From contig NZ_CAUUWA010000051.1 of NCBI RefSeq assembly GCF_963548695.1, forward strand, positions 1-17,436: a stretch of DNA of 17,436 bases, read 5' to 3'. The notes beneath the pieces are model-generated. The model saw only the letters and a list, made by a program, of their open reading frames with translations. It ran no database searches and had not been told where the DNA came from. A program made the translations under genes and the position numbers. Shown here in pieces: positions 1 to 6,838 of this stretch. The stretch's first letter is position 1. Each line of letters opens with the position of its first letter. Source of the stretch: an uncultured Fretibacterium sp. Lineage in GTDB: Bacteria; Synergistota; Synergistia; Synergistales; Aminobacteriaceae.

Positions 1-152
1 GGAACGGAACGCTGGGGAGTATTCTGGCAATTTTGGACGAAGCTGGCTTTCGTTATCGGCTCGTTCCCGTGGGAGGCTCTGCGGCAGCTCCTTTCGAGCA
101 TCAAGGCTTCCCCTGGCAGGTCAATATTTTCGCGGTCAACGAGGGCCTTTAG
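1..152 (+). CDS. C-terminal end of a probable FkbM-type methyltransferase (partial)
   Basis: The reading frame is open from the left edge (first full codon at 3) to a TAG at 150-152, giving 49 residues that end in WQVNIFAVNEGL. The pattern is a helix (LGSILAILDEAGF), a strand (RYRLVPVG) and a final strand (QVNIFAVN). It resembles the end of FkbM-family SAM methyltransferases, where a 'leeaGf' helix is followed by a closing 'nifav' strand. Such enzymes commonly O-methylate sugars in glycan clusters, which fits the neighbours. No catalytic motif lies inside the window, so the family call rests only on this tail and on context. The next gene starts 42 bases downstream on the same strand. Confidence 0.45.
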   Translation, partial: NGTLGSILAILDEAGFRYRLVPVGGSAAAPFEHQGFPWQVNIFAVNEGL

Positions 153-194
153 GGACATGTTTATAGCTGCATCGAGTGTGGAGGCGGGTGAGTC

Positions 195-878
195 ATGAGG
201 ATCGTTTCCCGGCTGTTGAGAAAATTGGGGGCTTGTTTTCACACCCCGCCCCCGGTCTCCTTCGAGGAGAGACGTCTACAGCCGGTCAGCCGTCTCTTCG
301 GCTTCGACCGGGGAATGCCGCTGGACCGTTATTACATCGAAAAATTTTTGCAGGAACATTCCTCCTGCATCACGGGAGAGGTCCTGGAGGTGGCCGACGA
401 CGGCTATACGCGAAAGTTCGGACATAACGTCGTTCCGCATGTTCTGCACGTCGATTCCTCGTCGAGGGGGGCGACGATCACGGGAGATCTCTCGAAACCG
501 GAGACACTCCCCGAGGGGATTGCGGGTTGTTTCATCTGCACGCAGACGTTCAATTTTATCTACGATCTGGAACGGGCGGTGCAGGGAGCGCACAGGCTTT
601 TATGGGGGGGGGTATTGCTGGCGACGGTGAGCGGCATATCCCAGGTCAGCCGTTACGACATGGACCGCTGGGGGGACTATTGGCGTTTTACGGTTTTGTC
701 GGCCCAAAAACTGTTTACGGGGCATTTTCGTGAGGTGGCCGTCAAGGGCTATGGAAATGTCTTTGTTGCCAAGGCGTTTTTGGATGGGCTCTCCGTGGAG
801 GATGTGAACGATACGGGCCTGCTGGATTTTTACGACGAGGACTATACGATCACGATAGGGGTTTTTGCGAGAAAATGA
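195..878 (+). CDS. SAM-dependent methyltransferase-like protein of a glycan cluster
   Basis: This 227-residue protein probably has a class I methyltransferase fold. Residues 61-71 (GEVLEVADDGY) sit where motif I (E/DxGxG) is expected but are degenerate. HVDSSS (85-90) looks like the second strand with its acidic residue. GDLSKPETLPEG (97-108) and CFICTQTFNFIYDLERAV (112-129) match the 'D-L...lp...fd.ii.tqtl..iyd...av' pattern of methyltransferases found in polysaccharide loci, and LLWGGVLLATV (135-145) is the usual post-motif III segment. The N-terminal FGFDRGMPLDRYYIEKFL (35-52) is typical of this subgroup. GGAGG at 180-184 supports the ATG at 195. The stop overlaps the deacetylase start (ATGA), so the two are translationally coupled. 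The substrate is unknown. The weak SAM-binding motif means activity is inferred, not certain. Confidence 0.7.
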   Translation: MRIVSRLLRKLGACFHTPPPVSFEERRLQPVSRLFGFDRGMPLDRYYIEKFLQEHSSCITGEVLEVADDGYTRKFGHNVVPHVLHVDSSSRGATITGDLSKPETLPEGIAGCFICTQTFNFIYDLERAVQGAHRLLWGGVLLATVSGISQVSRYDMDRWGDYWRFTVLSAQKLFTGHFREVAVKGYGNVFVAKAFLDGLSVEDVNDTGLLDFYDEDYTITIGVFARK

Positions 879-1876
879 AGGATGCTATTCGACGGTGGAT
901 TCTAACGGGGCTTTCATGTCCTGCGGCAGCCTGCGTCCTGCGCCGTCTTTTGAGGGACGGCGTCTTTTGCGTCATGCTGCACCGGATAGGAGAAAAGGAT
1001 CCGACGCGGCTGCCTCCGAACGAGGACATGAAGGTTTCACCCGCCTTCCTGGAGCACTTTATCATCGATGCCAGGCACAAGGGCTTCTCTTTCCTTTCCG
1101 TCTCACAGCTGCACGCCGCCCTGACGGGAGAGGGGCCCTGGCCCTCCCGTTCCCTTGTCCTCGCTTTGGATGACGGGTATCGGGACAATCTGACCGAGGG
1201 GTTGCCCCTGTTCGAGAGGCATGGCGTTCCCTTTACGATCTACCTGAGCACCGCTTTCATTGGCAGTTCCTGCGTGCCCTGGTGGTATGGACTAGAGGGG
1301 CTGCTCTCCTCGCGCCCCGCTGTCCTCTGGGGGGGGAGGACCTGGGATATAAGGAGCGGCCCGGAGAAGAGTCGCCTCTTCATGCAAATTCGAGGACAGG
1401 CTCTGCTGGCCGACCAGGGGAGCGAGGCTTATGTCTCGGAGCTTTACAAAGACAACGATTATGATTGCAGAAGTGCTGAGGGGCTTTTTCTGACGTGGGA
1501 CGAGGTTCGGGCATTGCGGTCTCACCCTCTGGCCGAGCTGGGAAATCACGGGCACCGCCACCTGAACCTGCAAATGGTTTCTCGCGAGGCTGTCTGCAGG
1601 GAGTTCTCCTTGGCCAAGGAGGAGATAGCTCGGCAGACCGGGTGCGTTCCCGTACATTACGCTTACGCCTACGGTCTCTTCAGCGACGAGGCGCTTTCCG
1701 TCGTTCGCGAGATGGGCGCTCTTACCTGTATGACGACGGCTCCGGGGCGCGTGTCGAGGAATGACGGGGAAAAACTTTGGACCCTGCCGCGTTTCATGCT
1801 GTATGAGGGGATGTCGGTCGACGATTTGCTGGCTCGGTCGGCCTACGTTTCGCTGAGGAGGGGCCTCAGGGGATGA
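875..1876 (+). CDS. Polysaccharide deacetylase (NodB/CE4 family)
   Basis: This 333-residue protein carries the metal-site pattern of carbohydrate esterase family 4. LALDDGY (96-102) supplies the two aspartates D99 and D100. HGHRH (225-229) is the HxxxH metal-binding motif. YAYAYG (262-267) is the third motif, usually 'R/a-Y-P-Y-G', with alanine in place of proline. An N-terminal VMLHRIG (33-39) matches the 'LMYHRV' strand of deacetylases in exopolysaccharide loci. The family removes N- or O-acyl groups from polysaccharides. No convincing signal peptide is visible, so it may act on a lipid-linked precursor on the cytoplasmic side (inference). It overlaps the upstream methyltransferase and the downstream glycosyltransferase by 4 bases each, which indicates one operon. 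The weak GCGAGAAA before the start suggests translation by coupling. Confidence 0.85.
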   Translation: MKDAIRRWILTGLSCPAAACVLRRLLRDGVFCVMLHRIGEKDPTRLPPNEDMKVSPAFLEHFIIDARHKGFSFLSVSQLHAALTGEGPWPSRSLVLALDDGYRDNLTEGLPLFERHGVPFTIYLSTAFIGSSCVPWWYGLEGLLSSRPAVLWGGRTWDIRSGPEKSRLFMQIRGQALLADQGSEAYVSELYKDNDYDCRSAEGLFLTWDEVRALRSHPLAELGNHGHRHLNLQMVSREAVCREFSLAKEEIARQTGCVPVHYAYAYGLFSDEALSVVREMGALTCMTTAPGRVSRNDGEKLWTLPRFMLYEGMSVDDLLARSAYVSLRRGLRG

Positions 1877-3075
1877 AAGGAGAACGGATAGCCGTTGTCC
1901 TCGCCTCTTTGGGGCCGGGGGGAGCCGAACGAATTATGGTTCGCCTCGCCGGACTTCTGGAACGGCAGGGATTTGCTGTCGACATCGTCGTTCCGGCGCC
2001 CCAGTCGGATGCCATGAAGGCCGGAGTCCCCGAGGGAGTGTCCTTGGTGGAACTCGATGGAGGACATTATTTCGAGTCGCTCCGTCTTTTCCACAGGATT
2101 TTCAAGACGAAAAATATCTTGATGCTTCCGTGGGCGTTTGTGGTCTTTTTCTGGAAGCTCTTCGCCTCGACAAGGAGCTTGACGCGTTATATCAGGTGTC
2201 GCAGACCGGGCCTCCTGCTGACGGCCCATTACAACGCCATGACGCTGGCGGCAAATTTCCTTGCCGGCAAGCCATCCCGGGTTGTCGTGACGGAGCACAC
2301 GCTGCTTTCGGAGCACCTGAGGCGCCAAGTTGCTCCCGTCCGCGTTTGCTTTTCCACGATGTGCCGTCTCTTTTACCCTAAAGCCGATCGTGTCGTCGGG
2401 GTCTCCTCCGCCGTCGCCGCTGACTTGACCGCCCATTTTCGCGTCCCCGCGGACCGGGTTGGGCATATCTATAATCCCGTGGTCGGAAGCGCCCTGAAAA
2501 GGAAGGCGGAAGAGGCTTGCGTTCACCCGTGGCTGGCGGATAAAACGATCCCTACCTTGATTTCCGTCGCGCGCCTGAGCCCCGAAAAGGATTTCGATAC
2601 CCTGCTGGAGGCATTTTCCCTGTTGAGGCGGGCGATGTTGGTTCGATTGCTCGTCCTTGGAGATGGTCCGGACCGAGGCCGCCTCGAACGCAGAGCTACG
2701 GATCTGAAGATCGATGCGGACATCGACTGGATGGGGATGGTTGCCAACCCGCTTCCGTTTGTGAGGGATGCCGACGCCCTGGTGTTGTCGACCTTCTACG
2801 AGGGGCTTCCGACGGTCCTGATCGAGGCGCTGTACGTCGGGACGACCCCGGTGGCGACGGATGCTCCGGGGGGGATTCGTGAGATTCTGGAGGACGGCAG
2901 GTATGGTTACATTGTCCCGATGCAGGATGCCCAGGCCCTCTCCGAGGGAATGCTGAAAGCCCTGCGCCAGCCGATGCCGAGGAGGATGTTGCAAGAGCGT
3001 GCCGAAGCTTTCTCCGAGAAACAGGCCGTTGACGCCTATCTGGATCTTTTTCGAAAGATGGGGCTCTCTGTTTGA
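1873..3075 (+). CDS. Glycosyltransferase family 4 (GT-B fold)
   Basis: This 400-residue protein has the full GT4 layout. The N-terminal Rossmann domain begins with IAVVLASLGPGGAERIM, the glycine-rich loop and 'GGAER' motif. EHTLL near residue 141 is the usual mid-domain signature. The C-terminal nucleotide-sugar domain begins near SVARLSPEKDFDTLLEAF (about 229-246). EGLPTVLIE is the E-x7-E motif, with E310 and E318 contacting the donor, and DAPGGIREIL follows. Retaining enzymes of this family add sugars from NDP-sugars to lipid-linked glycans on the inner face of the membrane. AGGAGGGG at 1856-1863 supports the ATG at 1873. The gene is joined to the deacetylase by ATGA. It is the last gene before the G+C drops and the ATPase cassette begins. 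Donor and acceptor cannot be read from sequence. Confidence 0.92.
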   Translation: MKGERIAVVLASLGPGGAERIMVRLAGLLERQGFAVDIVVPAPQSDAMKAGVPEGVSLVELDGGHYFESLRLFHRIFKTKNILMLPWAFVVFFWKLFASTRSLTRYIRCRRPGLLLTAHYNAMTLAANFLAGKPSRVVVTEHTLLSEHLRRQVAPVRVCFSTMCRLFYPKADRVVGVSSAVAADLTAHFRVPADRVGHIYNPVVGSALKRKAEEACVHPWLADKTIPTLISVARLSPEKDFDTLLEAFSLLRRAMLVRLLVLGDGPDRGRLERRATDLKIDADIDWMGMVANPLPFVRDADALVLSTFYEGLPTVLIEALYVGTTPVATDAPGGIREILEDGRYGYIVPMQDAQALSEGMLKALRQPMPRRMLQERAEAFSEKQAVDAYLDLFRKMGLSV

Positions 3076-3078
3076 GTG

Positions 3079-3119
3079 TATCCGTTATCATGTCATAGAG
3101 TAGACCTTTGGAACGGATA
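3079..3119 (+). promoter_or_regulatory. Inverted repeat and possible weak promoter ahead of the ATPase-TOPRIM cassette
   Basis: TATCCGTT at 3079-3086 and AACGGATA at 3112-3119 are perfect 8-base inverted arms separated by 25 bases. No T-run follows, so an intrinsic terminator for the GT4 gene is unlikely. A poor promoter match, TTGAGT (3072-3077), 18 bases, TAGAGT (3096-3101), would place the left arm between -35 and -10 and the right arm near the start of transcription, as an operator would be. The repeat is seen directly. The regulatory role is inference, and chance is possible in a 73-base gap. Confidence 0.3.
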
Positions 3120-3148
3120 TCGCATGAAATAAGGAAGGAAAAGTTGGA

Positions 3149-4291
3149 ATGATCCGTCGTTTATACGCTGATAACTTTCTTTGCCTGGTCAATTTTGAGG
3201 CTCAATTCGAGTCGATGAACCTCCTTATGGGAGTTAACGGTTGCGGAAAGTCGACGATCTTTGAGCTGCTGAGCAGGATCCAGCGCTTGGTGGTAGCTGG
3301 TGCGAAAATTACGGAGGTCTTTCCTCCGGAGGATCTCACTCGATGGGTTCAGTTGGACACTCAAAACTTTGAGATGGATGTAGAAGGAAAGGAGGGGCTG
3401 TATACCTATAAACTGAGAATTGAGCATACGAAGGACCGCAAGAAGGAACGTATTGAGCGGGAGGAGCTGCTTCTTGACGGTAAACCGCTCTTCCTCTACG
3501 AGGAGGGGGAGGCCCATCTCTACCATGATGATCACGAACTTGGCCCAGTCTATCCCTTTGACTGGAGCTTATCCTCTTTGTCGATCATTTCTCCCAGGCA
3601 GGACAACACAAAATTGACCTGGTTCAAGGATTGGCTGGAACAATTGGTGATTTTGCGGCCACAGTCTCAGTCCATGGCAGCGCTCTCCGATGAGGAGGCA
3701 GATCATTTGGATAGAGAGGGAAGTAACTTTGCCTCTTGGTATCGTTTCATTTCTCAGGAGCATCAGGATAAAATTTTTTCTTTAAGGGAAAAATTGAAGG
3801 ATGTGATTCCGGGGTTCCACGCTTTTAAGCTGGAGCAAGAGGGGAAGGCACGTATTTTAAAGGTAGGGTTCACCTCCGACGATAAGGAGAAGAAAAATTC
3901 TCCTCTGTATTTTGATTTTGATCATCTTTCAGACGGACAGCGTATTCTTTTTGTCCTCTACACCCTTTTGTGCGATGCGGAGGGAGAGCGACGTACTCTT
4001 CTCTTGGACGAGCCTGGGAATTATCTGAGTCTCGACGAGATACAACCTTGGCTTGTGGAGCTCAGCGATATCTGTGGAGAGGGTACGGTACAGGCAATTC
4101 TGATCAGTCACAACCCTGAACTGATCGATTATCTTGGGGGAGCTTACGGATTATGGATGGAGCGGGAACCCCTAGGTCCATCTAGGATAAAAAAACTTTC
4201 GTTGAAATTGGAGAATGGACAAAAATCAGAGGGGACGTCGGAGCGGGCACTCAAGTTGTCTGAGCTTGTTGCCAGAGGCTGGTTGGAATGA
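3149..4291 (+). CDS. AAA/ABC-type ATPase of a two-gene ATPase-TOPRIM cassette (candidate phage defence)
   Basis: This 380-residue protein has the head of an SMC/RecF/OLD-like ATPase. The start MIRRLYADNFLCLVNF is the typical 'i..l.i.nF..l' strand. Walker A is GVNGCGKST (28-36). An ABC-like signature, LSDGQ, lies at 260-264. Walker B is LLLDEP (284-289, D287/E288), and the switch histidine is H321 in LISHNP. The roughly 220 residues between Walker A and the signature are rich in charged residues (for example KDRKKERIEREELLL) but too short for a long SMC coiled coil. AAGGAAGG at 3131-3138 supports the ATG at 3149. The stop overlaps the TOPRIM-like gene by ATGA, so the pair is coupled. Such ATPases act as sensors or scaffolds for an effector nuclease in PARIS, AbiL and OLD-type systems; here that role is inferred. 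Base composition is clearly lower in G+C than the flanking genes, suggesting acquisition. Confidence 0.85.
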   Translation: MIRRLYADNFLCLVNFEAQFESMNLLMGVNGCGKSTIFELLSRIQRLVVAGAKITEVFPPEDLTRWVQLDTQNFEMDVEGKEGLYTYKLRIEHTKDRKKERIEREELLLDGKPLFLYEEGEAHLYHDDHELGPVYPFDWSLSSLSIISPRQDNTKLTWFKDWLEQLVILRPQSQSMAALSDEEADHLDREGSNFASWYRFISQEHQDKIFSLREKLKDVIPGFHAFKLEQEGKARILKVGFTSDDKEKKNSPLYFDFDHLSDGQRILFVLYTLLCDAEGERRTLLLDEPGNYLSLDEIQPWLVELSDICGEGTVQAILISHNPELIDYLGGAYGLWMEREPLGPSRIKKLSLKLENGQKSEGTSERALKLSELVARGWLE

Positions 4292-4851
4292 TAAAACGTC
4301 GGGTAAGGGTAGTGTTTCTCTGTGAGGATAAGCAGCAGGAGTATTTTCTCAGGCATTTTTTTGTAGAAATGGGCTGGCCGAAGAGGGAGTTGTATTTTGA
4401 AACAGGCCCTTCTGGGAAGGGCGCTGCATCCGGGTGGGTCATTCAGAACTTCCCCACGCAGCTCCAAGCATACAGACAGCGTAAAAACAAGGCAGCTTCG
4501 GCCCTTGTAGTGATGGTGGATGCGGACACCCGATCCGTTGGCTACAGGATCAAAGAACTCGAGTCATCGTGTGAACAAGGTATTTCTTTTAGAGGCCCAG
4601 AGGAGGCCGTCGCCATTGCCGTTCCCAAACGTAATATCGAGACTTGGATCGCCTTTTTAAAGGGAGATAATGTTGACGAAACGCAAAATTACAAGCTGCA
4701 GGGAAATAAAGAGGAGAGTGAATGTCGTCCTTTTGTTTCCAATCTTGCGGGGTACTGTAAAAAACAGGCGTTGCCAACCAATGCTCCCGCTTCTCTCCAT
4801 GCTGCCTGTAAGGAATATCGCGATCGTATCGTTCCCATGTTAAAGAATTGA
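4288..4851 (+). CDS. Small TOPRIM/RloB-like protein, probable effector partner of the ATPase
   Basis: This 187-residue protein is not a family I can name with confidence. It opens with a hydrophobic strand ending in an acidic residue, VVFLCEDKQQEYF (E13, E18), as in TOPRIM and RloB-like proteins ('vlvEGktE..f'). A second strand ends in an acidic pair, LVVMVDAD (D78, D80), matching the TOPRIM DxD. AVPKRNIETWIAFL (111-124) recalls the RloB-type 'F-E-x-W' position. A C-terminal PASLHAACKEYRDRI (167-181) looks like another structured patch. In known defence systems such domains are metal-dependent nucleases controlled by the ATPase partner. It overlaps that partner by 4 bases and shares its low G+C. 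Nuclease activity is inference: E-D replaces the usual E-G after the first strand. A non-catalytic or RNA-targeting role is possible. Confidence 0.65.
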   Translation: MIKRRVRVVFLCEDKQQEYFLRHFFVEMGWPKRELYFETGPSGKGAASGWVIQNFPTQLQAYRQRKNKAASALVVMVDADTRSVGYRIKELESSCEQGISFRGPEEAVAIAVPKRNIETWIAFLKGDNVDETQNYKLQGNKEESECRPFVSNLAGYCKKQALPTNAPASLHAACKEYRDRIVPMLKN

Positions 4852-4933
4852 GGAACTCAACAAGCTCCTAGCGCGTAGGCGTTGTAGAGCGGGGTACCTG
4901 AGAAAATCCTAAAAGGAGGACTTCTGAAATCCT

Positions 4934-5809
4934 ATGGTTAAGTGCTTTCCCTCCTTCTCCATCGTCACCGTCTGTCTCAATGCTGTTGGAACGGTCGAAC
5001 AGGCTATGGACAGCGTTCTCTCTCAGACCTGCCCTCCGTTCGAGTACATCGTCGTCGACGGCGGCTCGACGGATGGGACCCGGGAGCTCATCGAACGCTA
5101 TCGACCGCGGTTGACCCACGTTGTCCTCGAGCCGGACGAGGGCATCTACGACGCCTTCAACAAGGGGGTGGCTCGTGCTACCGGGGATGTCGTCGGTATT
5201 CTCAACGCGGACGACCTCTACGCGCCCTGGGCCCTGGAGACGGTGGCGGAGGCATATAGGAAAAGCCCCGATACCGGTGTGTTTTATGGCAAGCTGGCCG
5301 TGGTAGACGAGACGCGCCGCCGCTGGACGGTCTATCCGGTGGGCGATCACCGCTGCCTTACCAGCCATATGAGCATCGCTCACCCCGCGACCTTCGTCGC
5401 ACGGCGGATGTACGAACGATACGGGCTTTTCGATCCCTCCTGTCGGGTGTCGGGGGACTGGGAGTTCATCCTCCGCCTCTTCTTGGCCGGGGAGCGTTTC
5501 TGCCCCGTCGATCGGGTGCTGGCGGCCTTCCGCAACTCGGGGATCTCATCGACCTACACCCCGCGCCTTCTGGCGGAGAACCGGCGGATTTACAAACGTG
5601 TCCTGCCCCGTTGTGCTGCATGGAGGGCCATTCTCAAAATGCACCTGAAGCACTGGGGGAGGAGAACGGTCAATGCGCTGGGGCTTGCGGAGATTTATGC
5701 CCGCTATCGCGACGGACGGCTTTTGAACGCCGAGCGAACGGGGAAGTTCGACGGCGATTTCGAGAAGCTCTGGAGGCTCCTGTCCCGACAGGATGACGGG
5801 AGCCCCTGA
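4934..5809 (+). CDS. Glycosyltransferase family 2 (GT-A fold)
   Basis: This 291-residue enzyme begins with FSIVTVCLNA (8-17), the nucleotide-binding first strand of GT2. VVDGGSTDGT (40-49) is the donor loop. DEGIYDAFNKGVARATGD (68-85) leads to NADD (91-94), the metal-binding DxD equivalent. HPATFV (150-155) and SGDWEF (174-179) match the WcaA-like group that makes surface polysaccharides. It transfers a sugar from an NDP-sugar to a growing glycan. The ATG at 4934 is the first possible start after an in-frame TGA at 4925. A strong GGAGG (4915-4919) sits 14 bases upstream, which is somewhat far. G+C is high again here, so the AT-rich cassette ends in the 82-base gap 4852-4933. That gap shows only short imperfect inverted repeats and no convincing terminator. 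Confidence 0.92.
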   Translation: MVKCFPSFSIVTVCLNAVGTVEQAMDSVLSQTCPPFEYIVVDGGSTDGTRELIERYRPRLTHVVLEPDEGIYDAFNKGVARATGDVVGILNADDLYAPWALETVAEAYRKSPDTGVFYGKLAVVDETRRRWTVYPVGDHRCLTSHMSIAHPATFVARRMYERYGLFDPSCRVSGDWEFILRLFLAGERFCPVDRVLAAFRNSGISSTYTPRLLAENRRIYKRVLPRCAAWRAILKMHLKHWGRRTVNALGLAEIYARYRDGRLLNAERTGKFDGDFEKLWRLLSRQDDGSP

Positions 5810-5810
5810 G

Positions 5811-5834
5811 CTCAGGATGATTCATCCGGATGAG
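5811..5834. repeat. Compact palindrome between two convergent genes
   Basis: The 25 bases between the convergent stops are almost entirely self-complementary. TCATCCGGATGA at 5822-5833 is a perfect 12-base palindrome. GGATG (5815-5819) can also pair with CATCC (5823-5827) around a 3-base loop, with CTCA (5811-5814) and TGAG (5831-5834) as an outer stem. There is no T-run on either strand, so a role in transcript ending for both genes is only a suggestion. Confidence 0.3.
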
Positions 5835-6326
5835 TCAAATCCCTTCGGAATCGGGATTGGTCGTACTGCGCCCGTCGGAGGAGACGTGCAGCGTCATATC
5901 GACGGTGGTTCCGCTTCGGATGTAGGGAAGGATCCTGACATATGAGGGATGGATGCCGGGCAGGGTCAGGCTTTCGTCCAGACCGGCCCAGAAGAGCGGC
6001 CCCTCGTCGCTCTCCCGGAGCTTCCCGCTGAAATCGTGGCAGACGAAGTAGTACGATACGTACTCCCGGTCCTCGCCATCCCGGAGGACGTGCAGGATCC
6101 CCGCAAAGGTCAGTTCTCCGACGGTATAGCCCGTCTCCTCCAGCATCTCGCGCGCGCAGGCGGCGCGAAGGGACTCCCCCCTCCGCTTTCGCCCCCCGGG
6201 CACCGTCGCCTCGCCCTTATAGGGTTCCTTGGCACGACGGATCAACAGAATTTTGTCGTCCCGAATCAAAAAACAAAAGACGATGGGGACGCAATAGGCG
6301 CAATGTTCCCAGCTCTCCATACTCAT
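5835..6326 (-). CDS. Nudix hydrolase (MutT-like)
   Basis: This 163-residue protein has a complete Nudix box, G-x5-E-x7-REMLEETGY, spanning G45 to Y67 (E51, R59, E60, E63 and E64 being the metal and catalytic positions). The preceding strands VPIVFCFLIRDDKILLIRRA and VPGG are typical. The family cleaves nucleoside diphosphates linked to another group, such as oxidised dNTPs or NDP-sugars; the substrate cannot be told here. RBS AAGGAGGAAA (complement of 6331-6340) supports the start at 6326 over the second Met two codons in. A TATAAT-like element lies upstream in the gap to the next leftward gene. It converges with the GT2 gene 25 bases away. The C-terminal tail after about residue 140 is polar and probably disordered. 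Confidence 0.9.
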   Translation of the reverse strand: MSMESWEHCAYCVPIVFCFLIRDDKILLIRRAKEPYKGEATVPGGRKRRGESLRAACAREMLEETGYTVGELTFAGILHVLRDGEDREYVSYYFVCHDFSGKLRESDEGPLFWAGLDESLTLPGIHPSYVRILPYIRSGTTVDMTLHVSSDGRSTTNPDSEGI

Positions 6327-6350
6327 CGGATTTCCTCCTTAACATAATCA

Positions 6351-6356
6351 ATTATA
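6351..6356 (-). promoter_or_regulatory. TATAAT -10-like element for the Nudix gene
   Basis: The minus strand reads TATAAT at complement 6351-6356, 24 bases before the Nudix start and 10 bases before its RBS. It lies in the short gap between two leftward genes. No TTGACA-like -35 is present at 16-18 bases; the hexamer at 6374-6379 reads CTGTGG. The G directly before the hexamer is not a proper extended -10. The match is exact but the context is weak. The resulting leader would be very short. Confidence 0.35.
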
Positions 6357-6367
6357 CAATCTGGGGC

Positions 6368-6796
6368 TCAGAACCACAGGGGCCTCTCGTCCCTGAAATG
6401 CGGGATCGCTCCGTCCCGGTAGGGATCGTAGCGGTTTATGTTGCAGCCGAATTCCTTAAGAAGACAAATTTTGTCCTCCGGCGTCCATTCGATCCGCGAC
6501 ATGCCGTCGAAGGCCTGGATCTGTCCGTCGTGCATGGCGTCCTTGAAACACCATTCGACCACGGTCTGGTACCCTTTGTGAAAAAACTGCCTGATGTCCC
6601 ATCGAAGGACGCTCCCACGGGTGTTCCACTCGTCGAACCACTGTTTGATCCTCGGCAGGCCCCTGTATTCCGGCCCCCAGCTCTCGATGTACACGGCGTC
6701 GTCGGAAAAAACGTCGGATATCCCCAGAGCGCTCTTTTGCAGCCACATATCGAACCACAGCCTGACGATCCTTTCCCTTCTGTCCCTTGTCTCCAT
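6368..6796 (-). CDS. NTF2/SnoaL-like protein of unknown function
   Basis: This 142-residue protein fits the cone-shaped NTF2-like fold. An N-terminal helix (RRERIVRLWFDMWL) is followed by FSDDAVYIESWGPEYRGLPRIKQWFDEW, the usual 'f.dDavy...wgp...G...i..wf..w' pattern. Strands with W/F-rich repeats come next (VLRWDIRQFFHKGYQTVVEWCFKD and GMSRIEW). Short single-domain SnoaL-like proteins of this type are widespread in bacteria and are mostly uncharacterised. Some are small-molecule isomerases or cyclases, others only bind ligands. AGGAGAGG just before the ATG at 6796 supports the start. It lies 42 bases downstream of the MscS-type gene with no clear terminator between, so read-through from that gene is likely. 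The ligand is unknown. Confidence 0.75.
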   Translation of the reverse strand: METRDRRERIVRLWFDMWLQKSALGISDVFSDDAVYIESWGPEYRGLPRIKQWFDEWNTRGSVLRWDIRQFFHKGYQTVVEWCFKDAMHDGQIQAFDGMSRIEWTPEDKICLLKEFGCNINRYDPYRDGAIPHFRDERPLWF

Positions 6797-6838
6797 ATCC
6801 TCTCCTCACTCCCTTTCCCCGTCGTGCCAGAGCTTCCC

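Noticed and set aside
4859..4893. Possible terminator or attachment site after the TOPRIM-like gene (CAAC...GTTG, CCTA...TAGG)
   Set aside because: The stems are only 4 base pairs each with asymmetric bulges and no T-run; too weak to report as a feature.
3076..4933. Attachment-site direct repeats flanking the ATPase-TOPRIM cassette
   Set aside because: Comparing the two flanking gaps by eye showed only short coincidental matches such as TAGAG, not a duplicated target sequence.
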